DNA of 46,332 nt, taken from assembly GCA_902790325.1 (NCBI GenBank), contig CADARP010000018.1, positions 1 through 46,332 of the forward strand. Direction: 5' to 3'. Shown piece by piece: positions 8,151-16,381 of the stretch. Numbering within the stretch: position 1 is the first letter of the stretch; every line of letters starts with the position of its first letter. This DNA is from Oscillospiraceae bacterium (lineage in GTDB: Bacteria > Bacillota > Clostridia > Oscillospirales > Acutalibacteraceae). The notes under the pieces are model-generated. The model worked only from the letters and a program-made list of their open reading frames with translations. It had not been told where the DNA came from and made no database searches. Both the position numbers and the translations under genes were made by a program.

Positions 8151-9254
8151 ATGAAACTGTTTCTCTTCTGGGCGCTTGCCTTTGTCGGCGTACAATGTGT
8201 CCTGACGTTCGTGCAGTTCCGTTTGCGCAAAAAGCACGTCAAAAAATCGGTTCGCGCCATCCTGATCGCCGCAAAAGCGCTGACCGCGGTCGCCTGCGGC
8301 GTTCTGGTGCTGGCCGGGCCCGTCTTTTTCCGTCCCGTACAGCCGCTGATGGTGATCGTCTATGCCGTGCTGCTGCCGGACGCGGCGGCGGAGATCGTGT
8401 ACTGCATCTATCTCGCTGTGCGCAAACGCACGCGGAAGTTCGCCGCCGTCAAGGCGCTCAGCCTGTGTTTCGGCGTCCTGTTCTTCGTGTACGGCACGGT
8501 CAATATGGAGATCATCCGTCCGGACGAGCATATCTATACGTCGCCGAAACTGACACAGGCGCATAAGATCATATTCGTCGCCGATATGCACGTCGGCAGC
8601 GCGCAGAATATGTACACGACCGAAAACATGATCGCCGCCATCCGGGACGAAAAGCCGGACGCGGTCATCCTCGGCGGCGACATCACAGACGATTATACCG
8701 AAAAAGAGGAATTGGAAACGACCTACCGTCTCTTCGGCGAAATCGGCGCGCCGGTCTATTTCGTGTTCGGCAATCACGAGATCGTGCAGCACGAGAAGTA
8801 TATGAAAGACGGCCTGCACTACACCGAAGCAGAGCTGATCGAAACGATGCGAAAAAACGGGATCATCGTTCTCGCGGACGAATACGCTCTTCTTGCGGAC
8901 GATCTGCTGCTGCTCGGCCGCGAAGACGCGGCAGTCCCCGCGCTGCGCAAGGCGATCGGCGACCTGCCGAATCCCGGTCCCGAAAAATACCTGATCGTCG
9001 CCGACCACCAGCCGACGCTTGCAAAGGACAACCTCGCAGCGGGGACGGATCTGCAGCTGTCGGGGCATACGCACGGGGGACAGCTTTTCCCGAACGGTAT
9101 GTTTCTCTCTTTGTTCAGTTATACGAGGGGCGATTATAAGCTCGGGGACGGGCAAACGCTGCTGGTCAGCCCCGGCGCATGCGGCTGGCGCGTCCCGTTC
9201 CGGACAGAATCGCATTGCCGCTATGAAGTGATTCTTCTGGAACCGGCGGAATAA
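8151..9254 (+). CDS. Membrane metallophosphoesterase (YkuE-like)
   Basis: The 367-residue protein starts with about four hydrophobic segments (residues 1-125) and then carries a calcineurin-like phosphoesterase domain. The metal-binding motifs appear in order: FVADMHVGS, LGGDITDD, FGNHE, ADHQP and SGHTHGGQLFP. Relatives of this architecture act on phosphate esters at the membrane, and some hydrolyse nucleotide-linked lipids, but the substrate here is unknown. It follows the permease by 27 bases with a GAAAGGAG site, so it probably belongs to the same operon. Confidence 0.88.
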   Translation: MKLFLFWALAFVGVQCVLTFVQFRLRKKHVKKSVRAILIAAKALTAVACGVLVLAGPVFFRPVQPLMVIVYAVLLPDAAAEIVYCIYLAVRKRTRKFAAVKALSLCFGVLFFVYGTVNMEIIRPDEHIYTSPKLTQAHKIIFVADMHVGSAQNMYTTENMIAAIRDEKPDAVILGGDITDDYTEKEELETTYRLFGEIGAPVYFVFGNHEIVQHEKYMKDGLHYTEAELIETMRKNGIIVLADEYALLADDLLLLGREDAAVPALRKAIGDLPNPGPEKYLIVADHQPTLAKDNLAAGTDLQLSGHTHGGQLFPNGMFLSLFSYTRGDYKLGDGQTLLVSPGACGWRVPFRTESHCRYEVILLEPAE

Positions 9255-9307
9255 GCCGTCCGTTTCCGGGCACGAAGCCCGAAAGAATCCGCTTCGGGAG
9301 GTTTTCC

Positions 9308-9907
9308 ATGCAAGATACCGTACTCTATATCCACGGCAAGGGCGGGAATGCCGGAGAATCCGCGCATTACGCGCCGCTGTTTCCGGAGCGCACCGTCATC
9401 GGTCTCGACTACAGCGCAGACACACCCTGGGAAGCGGGCGCGCAGATCCGTGCGTCTGCGGAACAGATCGCGGAACAGTCAACGAACATCCTGCTGATCG
9501 CAAACAGCATCGGCGCGTTTTTCAGTATGCACGCGCATCTCGACACACTTGTGCGCAAGGCGTTCTTCATCTCCCCGATCGTCGATATGCAGGCGCTGAT
9601 CGGCAGCATGATGGCCGCGGCAGGCGTGACCGAAACGCAGCTCGAACGCCGCGGCGTGATCGAGACCGATTTCGGCGAGCCGCTGTCGTGGGAGTACCTT
9701 TGTTACGTGCGCGCGCATCCCGTCCGATGGATCGCGCCGACGCATATCCTCTGCGGACGGAACGACGCGCTGACGCCGATCGGAACCGTCCGTGCTTTTG
9801 CCGAAACGCACGACGCATCGCTCACCGTCATGGAAAACGCGGAGCACTGGTTCCACACCGCGGAACAGATGCGGTTCCTGGACGACTGGCTGATGCGGCA
9901 CAAATAA
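9308..9907 (+). CDS. Small alpha/beta hydrolase
   Basis: At 199 residues this is a minimal alpha/beta hydrolase. It has the oxyanion-region start VLYIHGKGGNAGES, a nucleophile elbow ANSIGA near residue 63-68 in place of the usual GxSxG, an acid in HILCGRNDALTP, and the catalytic histidine in ENAEHWFH. It resembles the RBBP9/YdeN-like group of small serine hydrolases or a short esterase. It follows the phosphoesterase by 53 bases with a GGGAGG site. No signal peptide is present, so it acts in the cytoplasm. The substrate is unknown. Confidence 0.82.
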   Translation: MQDTVLYIHGKGGNAGESAHYAPLFPERTVIGLDYSADTPWEAGAQIRASAEQIAEQSTNILLIANSIGAFFSMHAHLDTLVRKAFFISPIVDMQALIGSMMAAAGVTETQLERRGVIETDFGEPLSWEYLCYVRAHPVRWIAPTHILCGRNDALTPIGTVRAFAETHDASLTVMENAEHWFHTAEQMRFLDDWLMRHK

Positions 9908-9954
9908 AACCGAATGATCCCGGCGGATCATACACAGCAAAAGGAGTTCGGATC

Positions 9955-10527
9955 ATGAAAACACTTCAAATCATCCAAACCGTTTCCAAAATAGCGGGAA
10001 TCGTCTGCAAGGTCATTTCCGTTTTCTGCATCGTCGGATTCTGCCTGTGCATCGTCGGCATCGTCAGCATGGCCGTCGGCGCGCCTGCGATGCAGTTCGG
10101 CGGCGTCACGTTCGAGAGCATGATGCAGCACAACACGGAAATGTCGACGGGCTCTTTGTACGCCGCGATGGCGGCGGGCGCGGTCGTCTGCGCCGGCGAA
10201 TGCGTCCTCACGAAATTTGCCGCGCACTACCTGACGCGGGAGCTCAAAGACGGCACGCCCTTCACGTCCGGCGGCGCGCGGGAACTGCTGCGTCTGGGCA
10301 TTCTGTCGCTCTGCATTCCGGTCGGCACGCAGGTGATCGCGCAGATCATAGAGACGGTCTTTACGAAAGTGATGACGGACGTCGAACCGCTGGAACTCGA
10401 TATGGGCGGTTCCGTCATCGTCGGCGCCCTGCTCATCGTCCTTGCGCTCGTGTGCAGATACGGCGCGGAAATGACTGCGCAGAAACCGGCGGAAAACCTG
10501 CCGCAGGACCCGGCTCCCGACGCCTGA
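9955..10527 (+). CDS. Four-helix membrane protein, possibly DUF2975-like
   Basis: The 190-residue protein has four hydrophobic segments, near residues 18-40, 62-84, 108-130 and 145-165, with a short polar tail. Layout and size resemble DUF2975 membrane proteins, which are commonly encoded beside a small XRE regulator, as here. I do not recognise a diagnostic motif, so the family is tentative. The ATG at 9955 has an AAGGAG site 7 bases upstream. It is probably the last gene of the ABC operon, because the next gene has its own promoter. Confidence 0.7.
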   Translation: MKTLQIIQTVSKIAGIVCKVISVFCIVGFCLCIVGIVSMAVGAPAMQFGGVTFESMMQHNTEMSTGSLYAAMAAGAVVCAGECVLTKFAAHYLTRELKDGTPFTSGGARELLRLGILSLCIPVGTQVIAQIIETVFTKVMTDVEPLELDMGGSVIVGALLIVLALVCRYGAEMTAQKPAENLPQDPAPDA

Positions 10528-10553
10528 ACGCCATTCGCTCTACGATGCGTAGG

Positions 10554-10582
10554 TTTACACCGCGCACGACCTGTGGTACGAT
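10554..10582 (+). promoter_or_regulatory. Promoter of the XRE/desulfoferrodoxin gene
   Basis: TTTACA (10554-10559) and TACGAT (10577-10582) with a 17-base spacer. Transcription would begin near 10589, which rules out a GTG start at 10573 and leaves a leader of about ten bases. Confidence 0.75.
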
Positions 10583-10599
10583 CAGACAGGGTGATGGAA

Positions 10600-11190
10600 A
10601 TGAATCCATATGTCACAGGCGAAGCGATCCGCCTGCTTCGCGAAAAAAACAAATATACACAGGCGGAACTTGCGGATCAGCTCTGCGTTTCCGACAAAAC
10701 TGTTTCCAAATGGGAGACCGGAAAAGGCTACCCGGACATCACGCTTCTGGAGCCGCTGGCGAAGGCGCTGTCGGTGTCCGTGGCGGAGCTGCTGTCCGGC
10801 AGCACGATCTCCAACGGCAACGTATCGGCGAACATGCTGCGCTCGGTGTTTTACGTCTGTCCCGTGTGCGGCAACGTCGTGCACAGCATGGGAGAGGCTG
10901 CCGTGCACTGTCACGGCGTCCTGCTGCGTCCCGCCGAGGCGGAGGAAGCGGACGAGAAACATGCGCTGACCGTCGGGCAGGTCGAGGATGAGTTTTTCGT
11001 GACCGTGCGGCATGACATGACGAAGCAGCACTACATCTCCTTCATCGCCGCCGTATCGTCGGACAGACTGCAGCTTGTCAAGCTTTATCCCGAAGGAGAC
11101 GCTGCGGCGCGGTTCAAAATGGCGGGCGTCCGCCGGTTCTACTACTACTGCAACCGTGACGGACTGTTTTACCGAAACCGCAAAAAGTAA
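10600..11190 (+). CDS. XRE regulator fused to a desulfoferrodoxin-like domain
   Basis: The 196-residue protein has an XRE helix-turn-helix (residues 5-66, TQAELADQLCVSDKTVSKWE) followed by a domain resembling desulfoferrodoxin. Residues 84-106 (FYVCPVCGN to VHCHG) match the desulforedoxin iron site, with Cys87, Cys90 and Cys104, but the usual adjacent Cys pair is Cys-His. Residues 119-192 match superoxide reductase: His121, His138 and His144 in HxMxxxHYI, and Cys184 in YCNRDG, where the usual CNxHG histidine is Asp187. Four of five iron ligands are therefore kept. It may be an iron- or oxygen-sensing repressor, which is an inference. The ATG at 10600 has AGGGTG six bases upstream; an in-frame ATG at 10594 is possible. 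Confidence 0.85.
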   Translation: MNPYVTGEAIRLLREKNKYTQAELADQLCVSDKTVSKWETGKGYPDITLLEPLAKALSVSVAELLSGSTISNGNVSANMLRSVFYVCPVCGNVVHSMGEAAVHCHGVLLRPAEAEEADEKHALTVGQVEDEFFVTVRHDMTKQHYISFIAAVSSDRLQLVKLYPEGDAAARFKMAGVRRFYYYCNRDGLFYRNRKK

Positions 11191-11205
11191 CAAAAAGACA
11201 AAATG

Positions 11206-11240
11206 CCCCGTGCAGAGAAGCAGATTCTTTGCACGGGGTA
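11206..11240. terminator. Bidirectional terminator
   Basis: A 14-bp stem with one G-U pair (11206-11219 with 11225-11238) lies between convergent genes. T-rich sequence follows on the plus side, and a TTTTGTCTTTTTG tract follows on the minus side, so it can serve both. Confidence 0.88.
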
Positions 11241-11255
11241 TTGTATTTATTCGTT

Positions 11256-11549
11256 TCAGATCCTGTTTTTCAGAATGTCCGTTGCCAGCGAAAGCATCCG
11301 GAACGAGACGTCCCGGACCGCTTCGATCTGGTCGTAGACCGCATCTTCGGACAGCACGCCGGCAGCAATGCCCTGCGGCAGTTCGCCGTCCCTGTCCGTA
11401 TACCACGCTTCGCTGCCGTAGTACGCAAACAACTGCGTCATGCGTTCGCCGAGCGCTTCCATACGGTCAAGCTGCGCTGCCAGAGCAGCGGTCGCGTCGG
11501 CACATTCCCGAAGATACGCTTCCATTTCCTCGATGCGCTCTGTATCCAT
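11256..11549 (-). CDS. DUF4298 family protein
   Basis: The 97-residue protein matches DUF4298: an N-terminal helix with RIEEMEAYLRE, a central LFAYYGSEAWYTDRDGELP, then GVLSEDAVYDQIEAV. It is predicted all-helical and cytoplasmic, and the family has no assigned function. It is the last gene of the minus-strand operon, 34 bases after the fusion gene, with GGAAGGT ahead of its ATG and the bidirectional terminator just beyond its stop. Confidence 0.85.
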   Translation of the reverse strand: MDTERIEEMEAYLRECADATAALAAQLDRMEALGERMTQLFAYYGSEAWYTDRDGELPQGIAAGVLSEDAVYDQIEAVRDVSFRMLSLATDILKNRI

Positions 11550-11583
11550 GCTCTGTACCTTCCGACGCGCAGACGGGTTCGCC

Positions 11584-13317
11584 TTACACGCCCGAATACG
11601 CCGAGAAACCGCCGTCGACAGGCAGCACCACGCCGGTGATGAACGCGGAATATGTCTCGTCGCACAGGAACAGCAGCGCGCCGGTCAGATCGTCCGGCGT
11701 ACCGAAACGGCGCAGCGGCGTGTGGGAGATGATCTTGTCCGAACGCGGCGTCAGCGAACCGTCCTCGTTGAACAGGAGCTTGTGGTTCTGGTTCGTCGCA
11801 AAGAAACCGGGCGCGATCGCGTTGACGCGGATACCCACGTCGGCAAAGTGCACCGCCATGAACTGCGTGAAGTTGGACACGGCCGCTTTCGCCGCGGAAT
11901 AGGCGGGGATCTTCGTCAGCGGGCGGAACGCGTTCATCGACGATACGTTGAGAATGCAGGCGTTCTGCTTGCCGACCATATCCTTGGCGAAGCACTGCGT
12001 CGTCAGGAGCGTGCCGAGGAAGTTGAGGTTGAACACGAACTCGATGCCCTTCGGGTCGAGATCAAAGAACGTCTTGACGCCTTCGGCTTTTTCCGCAATG
12101 TCGGAGAGCTCAAGCGTCTCCTTCGTCGTGGTGCCCAGCGGCGAATTGCCGCCCGCGCCGTTGACGAGGATGTCGCATGTGCCGAACGCCGCATTGATCG
12201 TCTCGCGTGCCGCCGCCAGGCTCTCCGGCTCGAGCACGTTGCACTGCACGGCCAGCGCGACACCGCCGTCGGACAGGACGTCCGCCGCGACCGCCTGTGC
12301 CGCCGCAAGGTTCAGGTCAAGGATCGCAACTTTTGCGCCCTGTGCCGCCAGATCCTTTGCGAATCCGCTGCAGAGCACGCCGCCGGCGCCCGTGATGACC
12401 GCGACGCGGCCGCAGAGATTCTTGTGCTGCATGACCTTGTCGCCGCGCACCAGACGGATCTGCTTGTGCAGCGCATTTGCCGCCGCCGCGAACGCTTCGG
12501 CGCGGCTCGCGTAGTGGAACGGCGTCTTGCCGGCCAGCAGCGCCTTGGAGCCGCCGTGCGCCTCAAGCTGTGCCAGTCCCTCAAAAATCGTCAGATGCGG
12601 CTCGATCGTCAGAAAACGCTCGCCGTCCTTTTTGTCGAACCGGCGCAGCAGCTCCGTGTAGTTCGAGTCGCCCTCGCCCGCAGGCGTCACGACGCCGTCC
12701 GAAAAACGCGCGTCCTTGACGTGCATGTAGTCGATATACGGTTCGAGCATCTCGTACGCGGGCAGGATGTCCGCGTTCGTGTGCACATAGTTCGCGGGAT
12801 CGAAGATGCCGCCGAGCTTGCCGCCCAGCGCCTTATGCAAATCGAGGCAGCGCTCCGGGATGTCACCGTAAATGCCGACCTCGTTCTCGTGGCAGCAGCG
12901 AATGCCGAACGGCGCGGCATAGTCGCAGAACGCCTCGAGACGGCGCAGCACCTCGCCGCGGTACTCCTCGTAGCTCTCGCCCTTGGTGAAATAAAAACTG
13001 AACAGACGAATATTCTTCGTCCCGAGGATCTTCGCGACCTCGACTGTGTTTTTGAACGCTTCAAAATGCGGCTCGAAGTCGTCCGTGATCTCGATCTTGC
13101 CGTAAGCGGAGCCGATCGCGGAAACGCCGATACCGCCCTCATCCAGCGCCGCCTTCACCTCGCGCGCTTCGTCGGGCGTGATGTTGTTGATGGTTTTGCC
13201 GCCGTCCAGCGCACGCAGCTCGATGTGCGTAATGCCGTTCGCCTTGCACGCGGCGATCTGCTCGCGAATGTTCGGCGAAGCCTCGTCCGCAAAAGCGGAG
13301 ATCAAAAATTTTGCCAT
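11584..13317 (-). CDS. Sugar isomerase TIM barrel fused to an SDR oxidoreductase
   Basis: The 577-residue protein joins two enzymes usually encoded separately. Residues 1-285 form a xylose-isomerase-like TIM barrel of the sugar epimerase type, with metal-ligand candidates in CCHENEVG, GGIFDPANY, MHVKDARF and TIEPHL. Residues 297-577 are a short-chain dehydrogenase with the NAD loop TGAGGVLCSG, NGAGGNSP, the NVSS strand, the catalytic YSAAK and the C-terminal PVDGGFSAYSGV. The SDR half resembles D-mannonate/fructuronate oxidoreductases of Firmicutes. A hexuronate-type epimerase plus reductase acting in sequence is a reasonable guess. The start at 13317 has GGGAGG six bases upstream. Met296 marks where a separate SDR gene would begin, but there is no stop and no good ribosome site there. 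Confidence 0.88.
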   Translation of the reverse strand: MAKFLISAFADEASPNIREQIAACKANGITHIELRALDGGKTINNITPDEAREVKAALDEGGIGVSAIGSAYGKIEITDDFEPHFEAFKNTVEVAKILGTKNIRLFSFYFTKGESYEEYRGEVLRRLEAFCDYAAPFGIRCCHENEVGIYGDIPERCLDLHKALGGKLGGIFDPANYVHTNADILPAYEMLEPYIDYMHVKDARFSDGVVTPAGEGDSNYTELLRRFDKKDGERFLTIEPHLTIFEGLAQLEAHGGSKALLAGKTPFHYASRAEAFAAAANALHKQIRLVRGDKVMQHKNLCGRVAVITGAGGVLCSGFAKDLAAQGAKVAILDLNLAAAQAVAADVLSDGGVALAVQCNVLEPESLAAARETINAAFGTCDILVNGAGGNSPLGTTTKETLELSDIAEKAEGVKTFFDLDPKGIEFVFNLNFLGTLLTTQCFAKDMVGKQNACILNVSSMNAFRPLTKIPAYSAAKAAVSNFTQFMAVHFADVGIRVNAIAPGFFATNQNHKLLFNEDGSLTPRSDKIISHTPLRRFGTPDDLTGALLFLCDETYSAFITGVVLPVDGGFSAYSGV

Positions 13318-13329
13318 GATGATCCTCCC

Positions 13330-13953
13330 TTATTCTGAAAAAATTTCCGCGTTGTCCGCGATAAAGTTTCGGATTCCTTCGTAAAGCGCGGCCTCGTCCG
13401 CCGCGGCAAAGTCCGCGTCGAGCTGCCGCACGTCCTCGGGCACACTGGACGTCGTCTCGTCGTCGGGATCAAACATCCTGTACCCTTTCTCGAACAGCTC
13501 CAGATGCGGTGTGTCGAACGCGCGCCGCGCGCCCGCAAGCGCAGCCGACGTCAGGGGCTTTCCGTTGAGTCGGAAGAAAGCGCTGAGCGTTTCGGCATCC
13601 TCGCACAGCACATAGTCGAGCGCGTACACGGCCTGTTTTTCTGCCGGAAGCGCCAAAAACGCAGCGGTCAGATCGGTCTCTTTTTCCAGCGATTTCTGGA
13701 TGCACAGCGCGACGCCGTGCAGCAGTTCTTTGCCGTCCGACCGCAGTGCGGTCTCGCGCGTAAACGTGCCGTATTTTTTGCGCAGCGCCTCCTCTTTTTT
13801 CAGCCTGTCCAGAATCGCGTCGCGTGCGGCGTTATGCCGGCGCACGGCACGGGCCGCCATTGCCGCCACAAAAATCAGCGCGATGACCGCGGCGATCAGG
13901 ATGGCCGTCAGGACCTTATACTCCGCAAACGCGCGGAACACGTTGCTAATCAT
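13330..13953 (-). CDS. Membrane-anchored protein, possibly DUF4375/DMP19-like
   Basis: The 207-residue protein has one hydrophobic segment at residues 16-38 followed by a basic stretch (RAVRRHNAARD), so the rest faces the cytoplasm. The remainder is helical and acidic toward the end. The segment from FLALPAEKQAVYALDYVL to the C-terminus has the look of DUF4375 (DMP19) proteins, but I hold that assignment loosely. It overlaps rsmI by 8 bases and is followed 12 bases later by the fusion gene. Nothing here gives a function. Confidence 0.75.
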   Translation of the reverse strand: MISNVFRAFAEYKVLTAILIAAVIALIFVAAMAARAVRRHNAARDAILDRLKKEEALRKKYGTFTRETALRSDGKELLHGVALCIQKSLEKETDLTAAFLALPAEKQAVYALDYVLCEDAETLSAFFRLNGKPLTSAALAGARRAFDTPHLELFEKGYRMFDPDDETTSSVPEDVRQLDADFAAADEAALYEGIRNFIADNAEIFSE

Positions 13954-14788
13954 CCGCTTCTCTCCTTTCGGTCAATGCTTTATAGATATCGCCCTTCTTC
14001 AGGCCGGTCTGCTTCGCGGCAGCCTTGGCCGCGTCCGTGGGCGAAAAGCCTTCTTCCATTTTCAACAGCGCGCTTTCGACCGCATCGTCGAGCGTGACCT
14101 CGGTCCTGACCGGCTGCGGCGCGCCCTCGACGACCAGCACGATCTCTCCCTTGACGGGTTCCGTTTCGATCCGCCGCACCGCTTCGGACAGCGTGGTGCG
14201 GATCACTTCTTCGTATACTTTGGTGATTTCGCGCACAATGGCGATACGGCGATCGCCGAACGCAGCGTACAGGTCGCGCAGCGTAGCGGGCAGCTTGTGC
14301 GGCGCTTCGTAAAAGAGCATCGTGCGCATTTCGCCCGCAAGGCTTTGCAGATGCTCGCGGCGGCTTTGCTTGTTGACGGACAGAAAGCCCTCAAACGTGA
14401 ACCGTCCGGCCGGCATACCGGAAACGGCAAGCGCCGTCGCAAAAGCGCACGGTCCGGGCACAGCGGCCACGGCGACGCCGTGCTCATGGCACAGGCGCAC
14501 CAGATCCTCGCCCGGGTCTGAGATGGCGGGCATTCCCGCATCCGTCACCAGCGCGCAGTTCTCGCCGGCCAAAAGGCGCGACAGGATCTCTTCTCCGCGC
14601 TCGCGGCGGTTGTGCTCGTGGTAGCTGACCAGTGTTTTCCTGATGCCGAAATGCGTCAGCAGCTTGAGCGTGACGCGCGTGTCCTCGGCGGCAATGAAGT
14701 CGCAGTCCGACAGCGTCTGCAGACCGCGCGGCGACAGATCGCCCAGATTGCCGATGGGCGTGCCCACCACGTACAGCGTACCGCTCAT
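13946..14788 (-). CDS. rsmI: 16S rRNA (cytidine1402-2'-O)-methyltransferase
   Basis: The 280-residue protein is RsmI. It has the N-terminal LYVVGTPIGNLGDLSPR, then AAEDTRVTLKLL, the SAM-site segment LVTDAGMPAISDPGEDLV, the VPGPCAFATALAVSG loop and RTMLFYEAPHKLPATL. It methylates the 2'-OH of C1402 in the ribosomal decoding centre, where RsmH adds the base methyl group. Length is normal for the family, including a C-terminal helical domain. The start overlaps the trmN6 stop by 4 bases. Pairing with trmN6 is a common arrangement in Firmicutes. Confidence 0.97.
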   Translation of the reverse strand: MSGTLYVVGTPIGNLGDLSPRGLQTLSDCDFIAAEDTRVTLKLLTHFGIRKTLVSYHEHNRRERGEEILSRLLAGENCALVTDAGMPAISDPGEDLVRLCHEHGVAVAAVPGPCAFATALAVSGMPAGRFTFEGFLSVNKQSRREHLQSLAGEMRTMLFYEAPHKLPATLRDLYAAFGDRRIAIVREITKVYEEVIRTTLSEAVRRIETEPVKGEIVLVVEGAPQPVRTEVTLDDAVESALLKMEEGFSPTDAAKAAAKQTGLKKGDIYKALTERREADD

Positions 14789-15534
14789 ACCGTCGTCCTT
14801 TCATTTTGATACAGACCGTAGACCTCCAGCGCCTGCGGCGTATAGCGGCCGTTTTCGTCCTTGAGGATCAATGGCGCCGGCACGACCATGCCGCTGTTTG
14901 CGCCCTTTTTGCCTTCCAATAAAAACAGGCTCGGCTTTTTGCCGACACTGTGGATCATCCATAGTAACCGCTTCGGCTCGATCCCGTGCGCGCGCATGGC
15001 GCAGATCGCGTCCGCGAGCCTGTCCGGCCGCTGGCAGATGCAGAGCCTGCCGCCGAACCGCAGCAGCTTCGCAGCGCATGCCGTCACATCGTCGAGACCG
15101 CAGAGTATCTCGTGGCGGGCGATGCGCGCGGATTCCTCTCCGTTTTGCAGTCCCGCATTGGGCGCGACGTACGGCGGGTTCATCGTCACAAGATCGAACG
15201 AATAAAACGGGATCTGTTCCGGCGTCAGCGCGCGCAGATCGGCTTCGACAACGTGCAGTTTGTCACCGAGACCGTGCCGCAGCGCCGCGTCGCGGATCTG
15301 CTCGCACGCGTCCGGCTGCACATCCACGGCCGTGATGCTCCGGCACAGCCCGTCGCGGCAGAACAGCAGCGGGATCACCCCGCAGCCGGAGCCGAGGTCG
15401 CACGCGGCCGTCGACTTTTTCGGCGCGGCAAAGTGCGCCAGCACCAGCGCGTCCGTACCGAACGTGTGCCGGTCGGAGACGGTCGCCGCAATGCCGCCGC
15501 CCAGATCCTCCAGCCGTGTCCGCACGCGTCCCAC
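14785..15534 (-). CDS. trmN6: tRNA1(Val) adenine-37 N6-methyltransferase family protein
   Basis: The 249-residue protein has the TrmN6/YfiC layout: an N-terminal DRHTFGTDALVLAHFA, the SAM-binding DLGSGCGVIPLL near residues 46-57, the acidic AVDVQPDA, and the catalytic NPPY motif in LVTMNPPYV near 121-125. NPPY marks transfer of a methyl group to an exocyclic amine, here expected at adenine 37 of a tRNA, though the precise tRNA cannot be read from sequence. It is the first gene of the minus operon, 15 bases downstream of the -10 box, so the leader is very short. Confidence 0.9.
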   Translation of the reverse strand: MGRVRTRLEDLGGGIAATVSDRHTFGTDALVLAHFAAPKKSTAACDLGSGCGVIPLLFCRDGLCRSITAVDVQPDACEQIRDAALRHGLGDKLHVVEADLRALTPEQIPFYSFDLVTMNPPYVAPNAGLQNGEESARIARHEILCGLDDVTACAAKLLRFGGRLCICQRPDRLADAICAMRAHGIEPKRLLWMIHSVGKKPSLFLLEGKKGANSGMVVPAPLILKDENGRYTPQALEVYGLYQNERTTV

Positions 15535-15549
15535 CGTCCTTTTCCGTGA

Positions 15550-15578
15550 AGTATACCCCTTTATGCGTGATTTGTCAA
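15550..15578 (-). promoter_or_regulatory. Promoter of the trmN6-rsmI operon
   Basis: On the minus strand, TTGACA (15573-15578) and TATACT (15550-15555) with a 17-base spacer. It lies just past the stop codon of the upstream phosphoesterase gene and gives a leader of only about ten bases. Confidence 0.88.
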
Positions 15579-15585
15579 ATATCGG

Positions 15586-16272
15586 TTAAAAGTCCATGCT
15601 GTTGCGCAGCCAGACGGTGCGCGTGTTGTCCCAGTCATAGTGCAGAATGCGCGGCACGCCGTCCTCGATCACGATACAGCTCACCGGCGCGTAGTCGGAC
15701 TGATCTCTGCCCAGCCGGTACGCGAGCGTGCCGGGGTTGTAGACAAAGCGATCCTCCGCAACGTGCACAATCGACGGCGTGTGGGAATGTCCCAGCAGAA
15801 AACACTTCGTTTTCGCCTCGGGTGCGTCGGCATGGCGCTCCCAGCGGCTGTCGAACGCACGGATCGCGTCGTGGTCGAGCACGGAAAGCAGAAAGCGGTT
15901 CGTCAGTTCCTCCACATGGTACGCGTGGCGCATACAGTACCGCACGCCGTCAGCGCTGAAGTTGACCGTGCGCGGCAATGCTTCGAGAAAGCGCAGGTCA
16001 TCGTCCGTCAGACGCTCGAGCGTATAGCGCACGAAGCCCGGCTCCTGCGCTTCGGCCCCTTCTTTCGCGCGGCGCAGGATCTCGAGATCATGGTTTCCGC
16101 AGACGCACCGGACATTGTGCGCTTTGAGCATGGCGATCGTCTCGTGCGGAAACAGTCCGTAATGCACAATGTCGCCGGCGCAGAGGGTCCTGTCCGCGTC
16201 CGCGTGTTTTTGGAGAACGGCTTCCAGTCCGTCGACGTTGGCGTGGATATCCGAAATCAGCAGGATCTTCAT
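15586..16272 (-). CDS. YfcE-type metallophosphoesterase
   Basis: The 228-residue protein is a small cytoplasmic calcineurin-like phosphoesterase. It carries ISDIHANVDG at the N-terminus, CAGDIVHYG, VCGNHD, MRHAYH and the closing LGHSHTPSIV and NPGTLAYRLGRD. This order fits the YfcE/MJ0936 group of phosphodiesterases with a broad substrate range. I chose the ATG at 16272 because it has AGGAGA at the right distance; an in-frame ATG at 16302 would hide that site. It has its own promoter. Confidence 0.9.
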   Translation of the reverse strand: MKILLISDIHANVDGLEAVLQKHADADRTLCAGDIVHYGLFPHETIAMLKAHNVRCVCGNHDLEILRRAKEGAEAQEPGFVRYTLERLTDDDLRFLEALPRTVNFSADGVRYCMRHAYHVEELTNRFLLSVLDHDAIRAFDSRWERHADAPEAKTKCFLLGHSHTPSIVHVAEDRFVYNPGTLAYRLGRDQSDYAPVSCIVIEDGVPRILHYDWDNTRTVWLRNSMDF

Positions 16273-16324
16273 CTCGACGTCTCCTTTTTTATGACGGAGC
16301 ACCGTGAATTTCTTTTACTTTGTT

Positions 16325-16353
16325 ATTATAGCAAAACGCAGATGCAAATGCAA
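16325..16353 (-). promoter_or_regulatory. Promoter of the YfcE-type phosphoesterase gene
   Basis: On the minus strand, TTGCAT (16348-16353) and a perfect extended TGCTATAAT (-10 at 16325-16330) with a 17-base spacer. Upstream it carries AAACGC, making a 14-base AAACGCTTGCATTT block that is also found at 18451-18464. Confidence 0.85.
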
Positions 16354-16381
16354 GCGTTTTGGCATGTTTGGCGGCGTTCGC

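Noticed and set aside
10573-10599. GTG start for the XRE/desulfoferrodoxin gene at 10573
   Set aside because: It lies inside the promoter, upstream of the probable transcription start.
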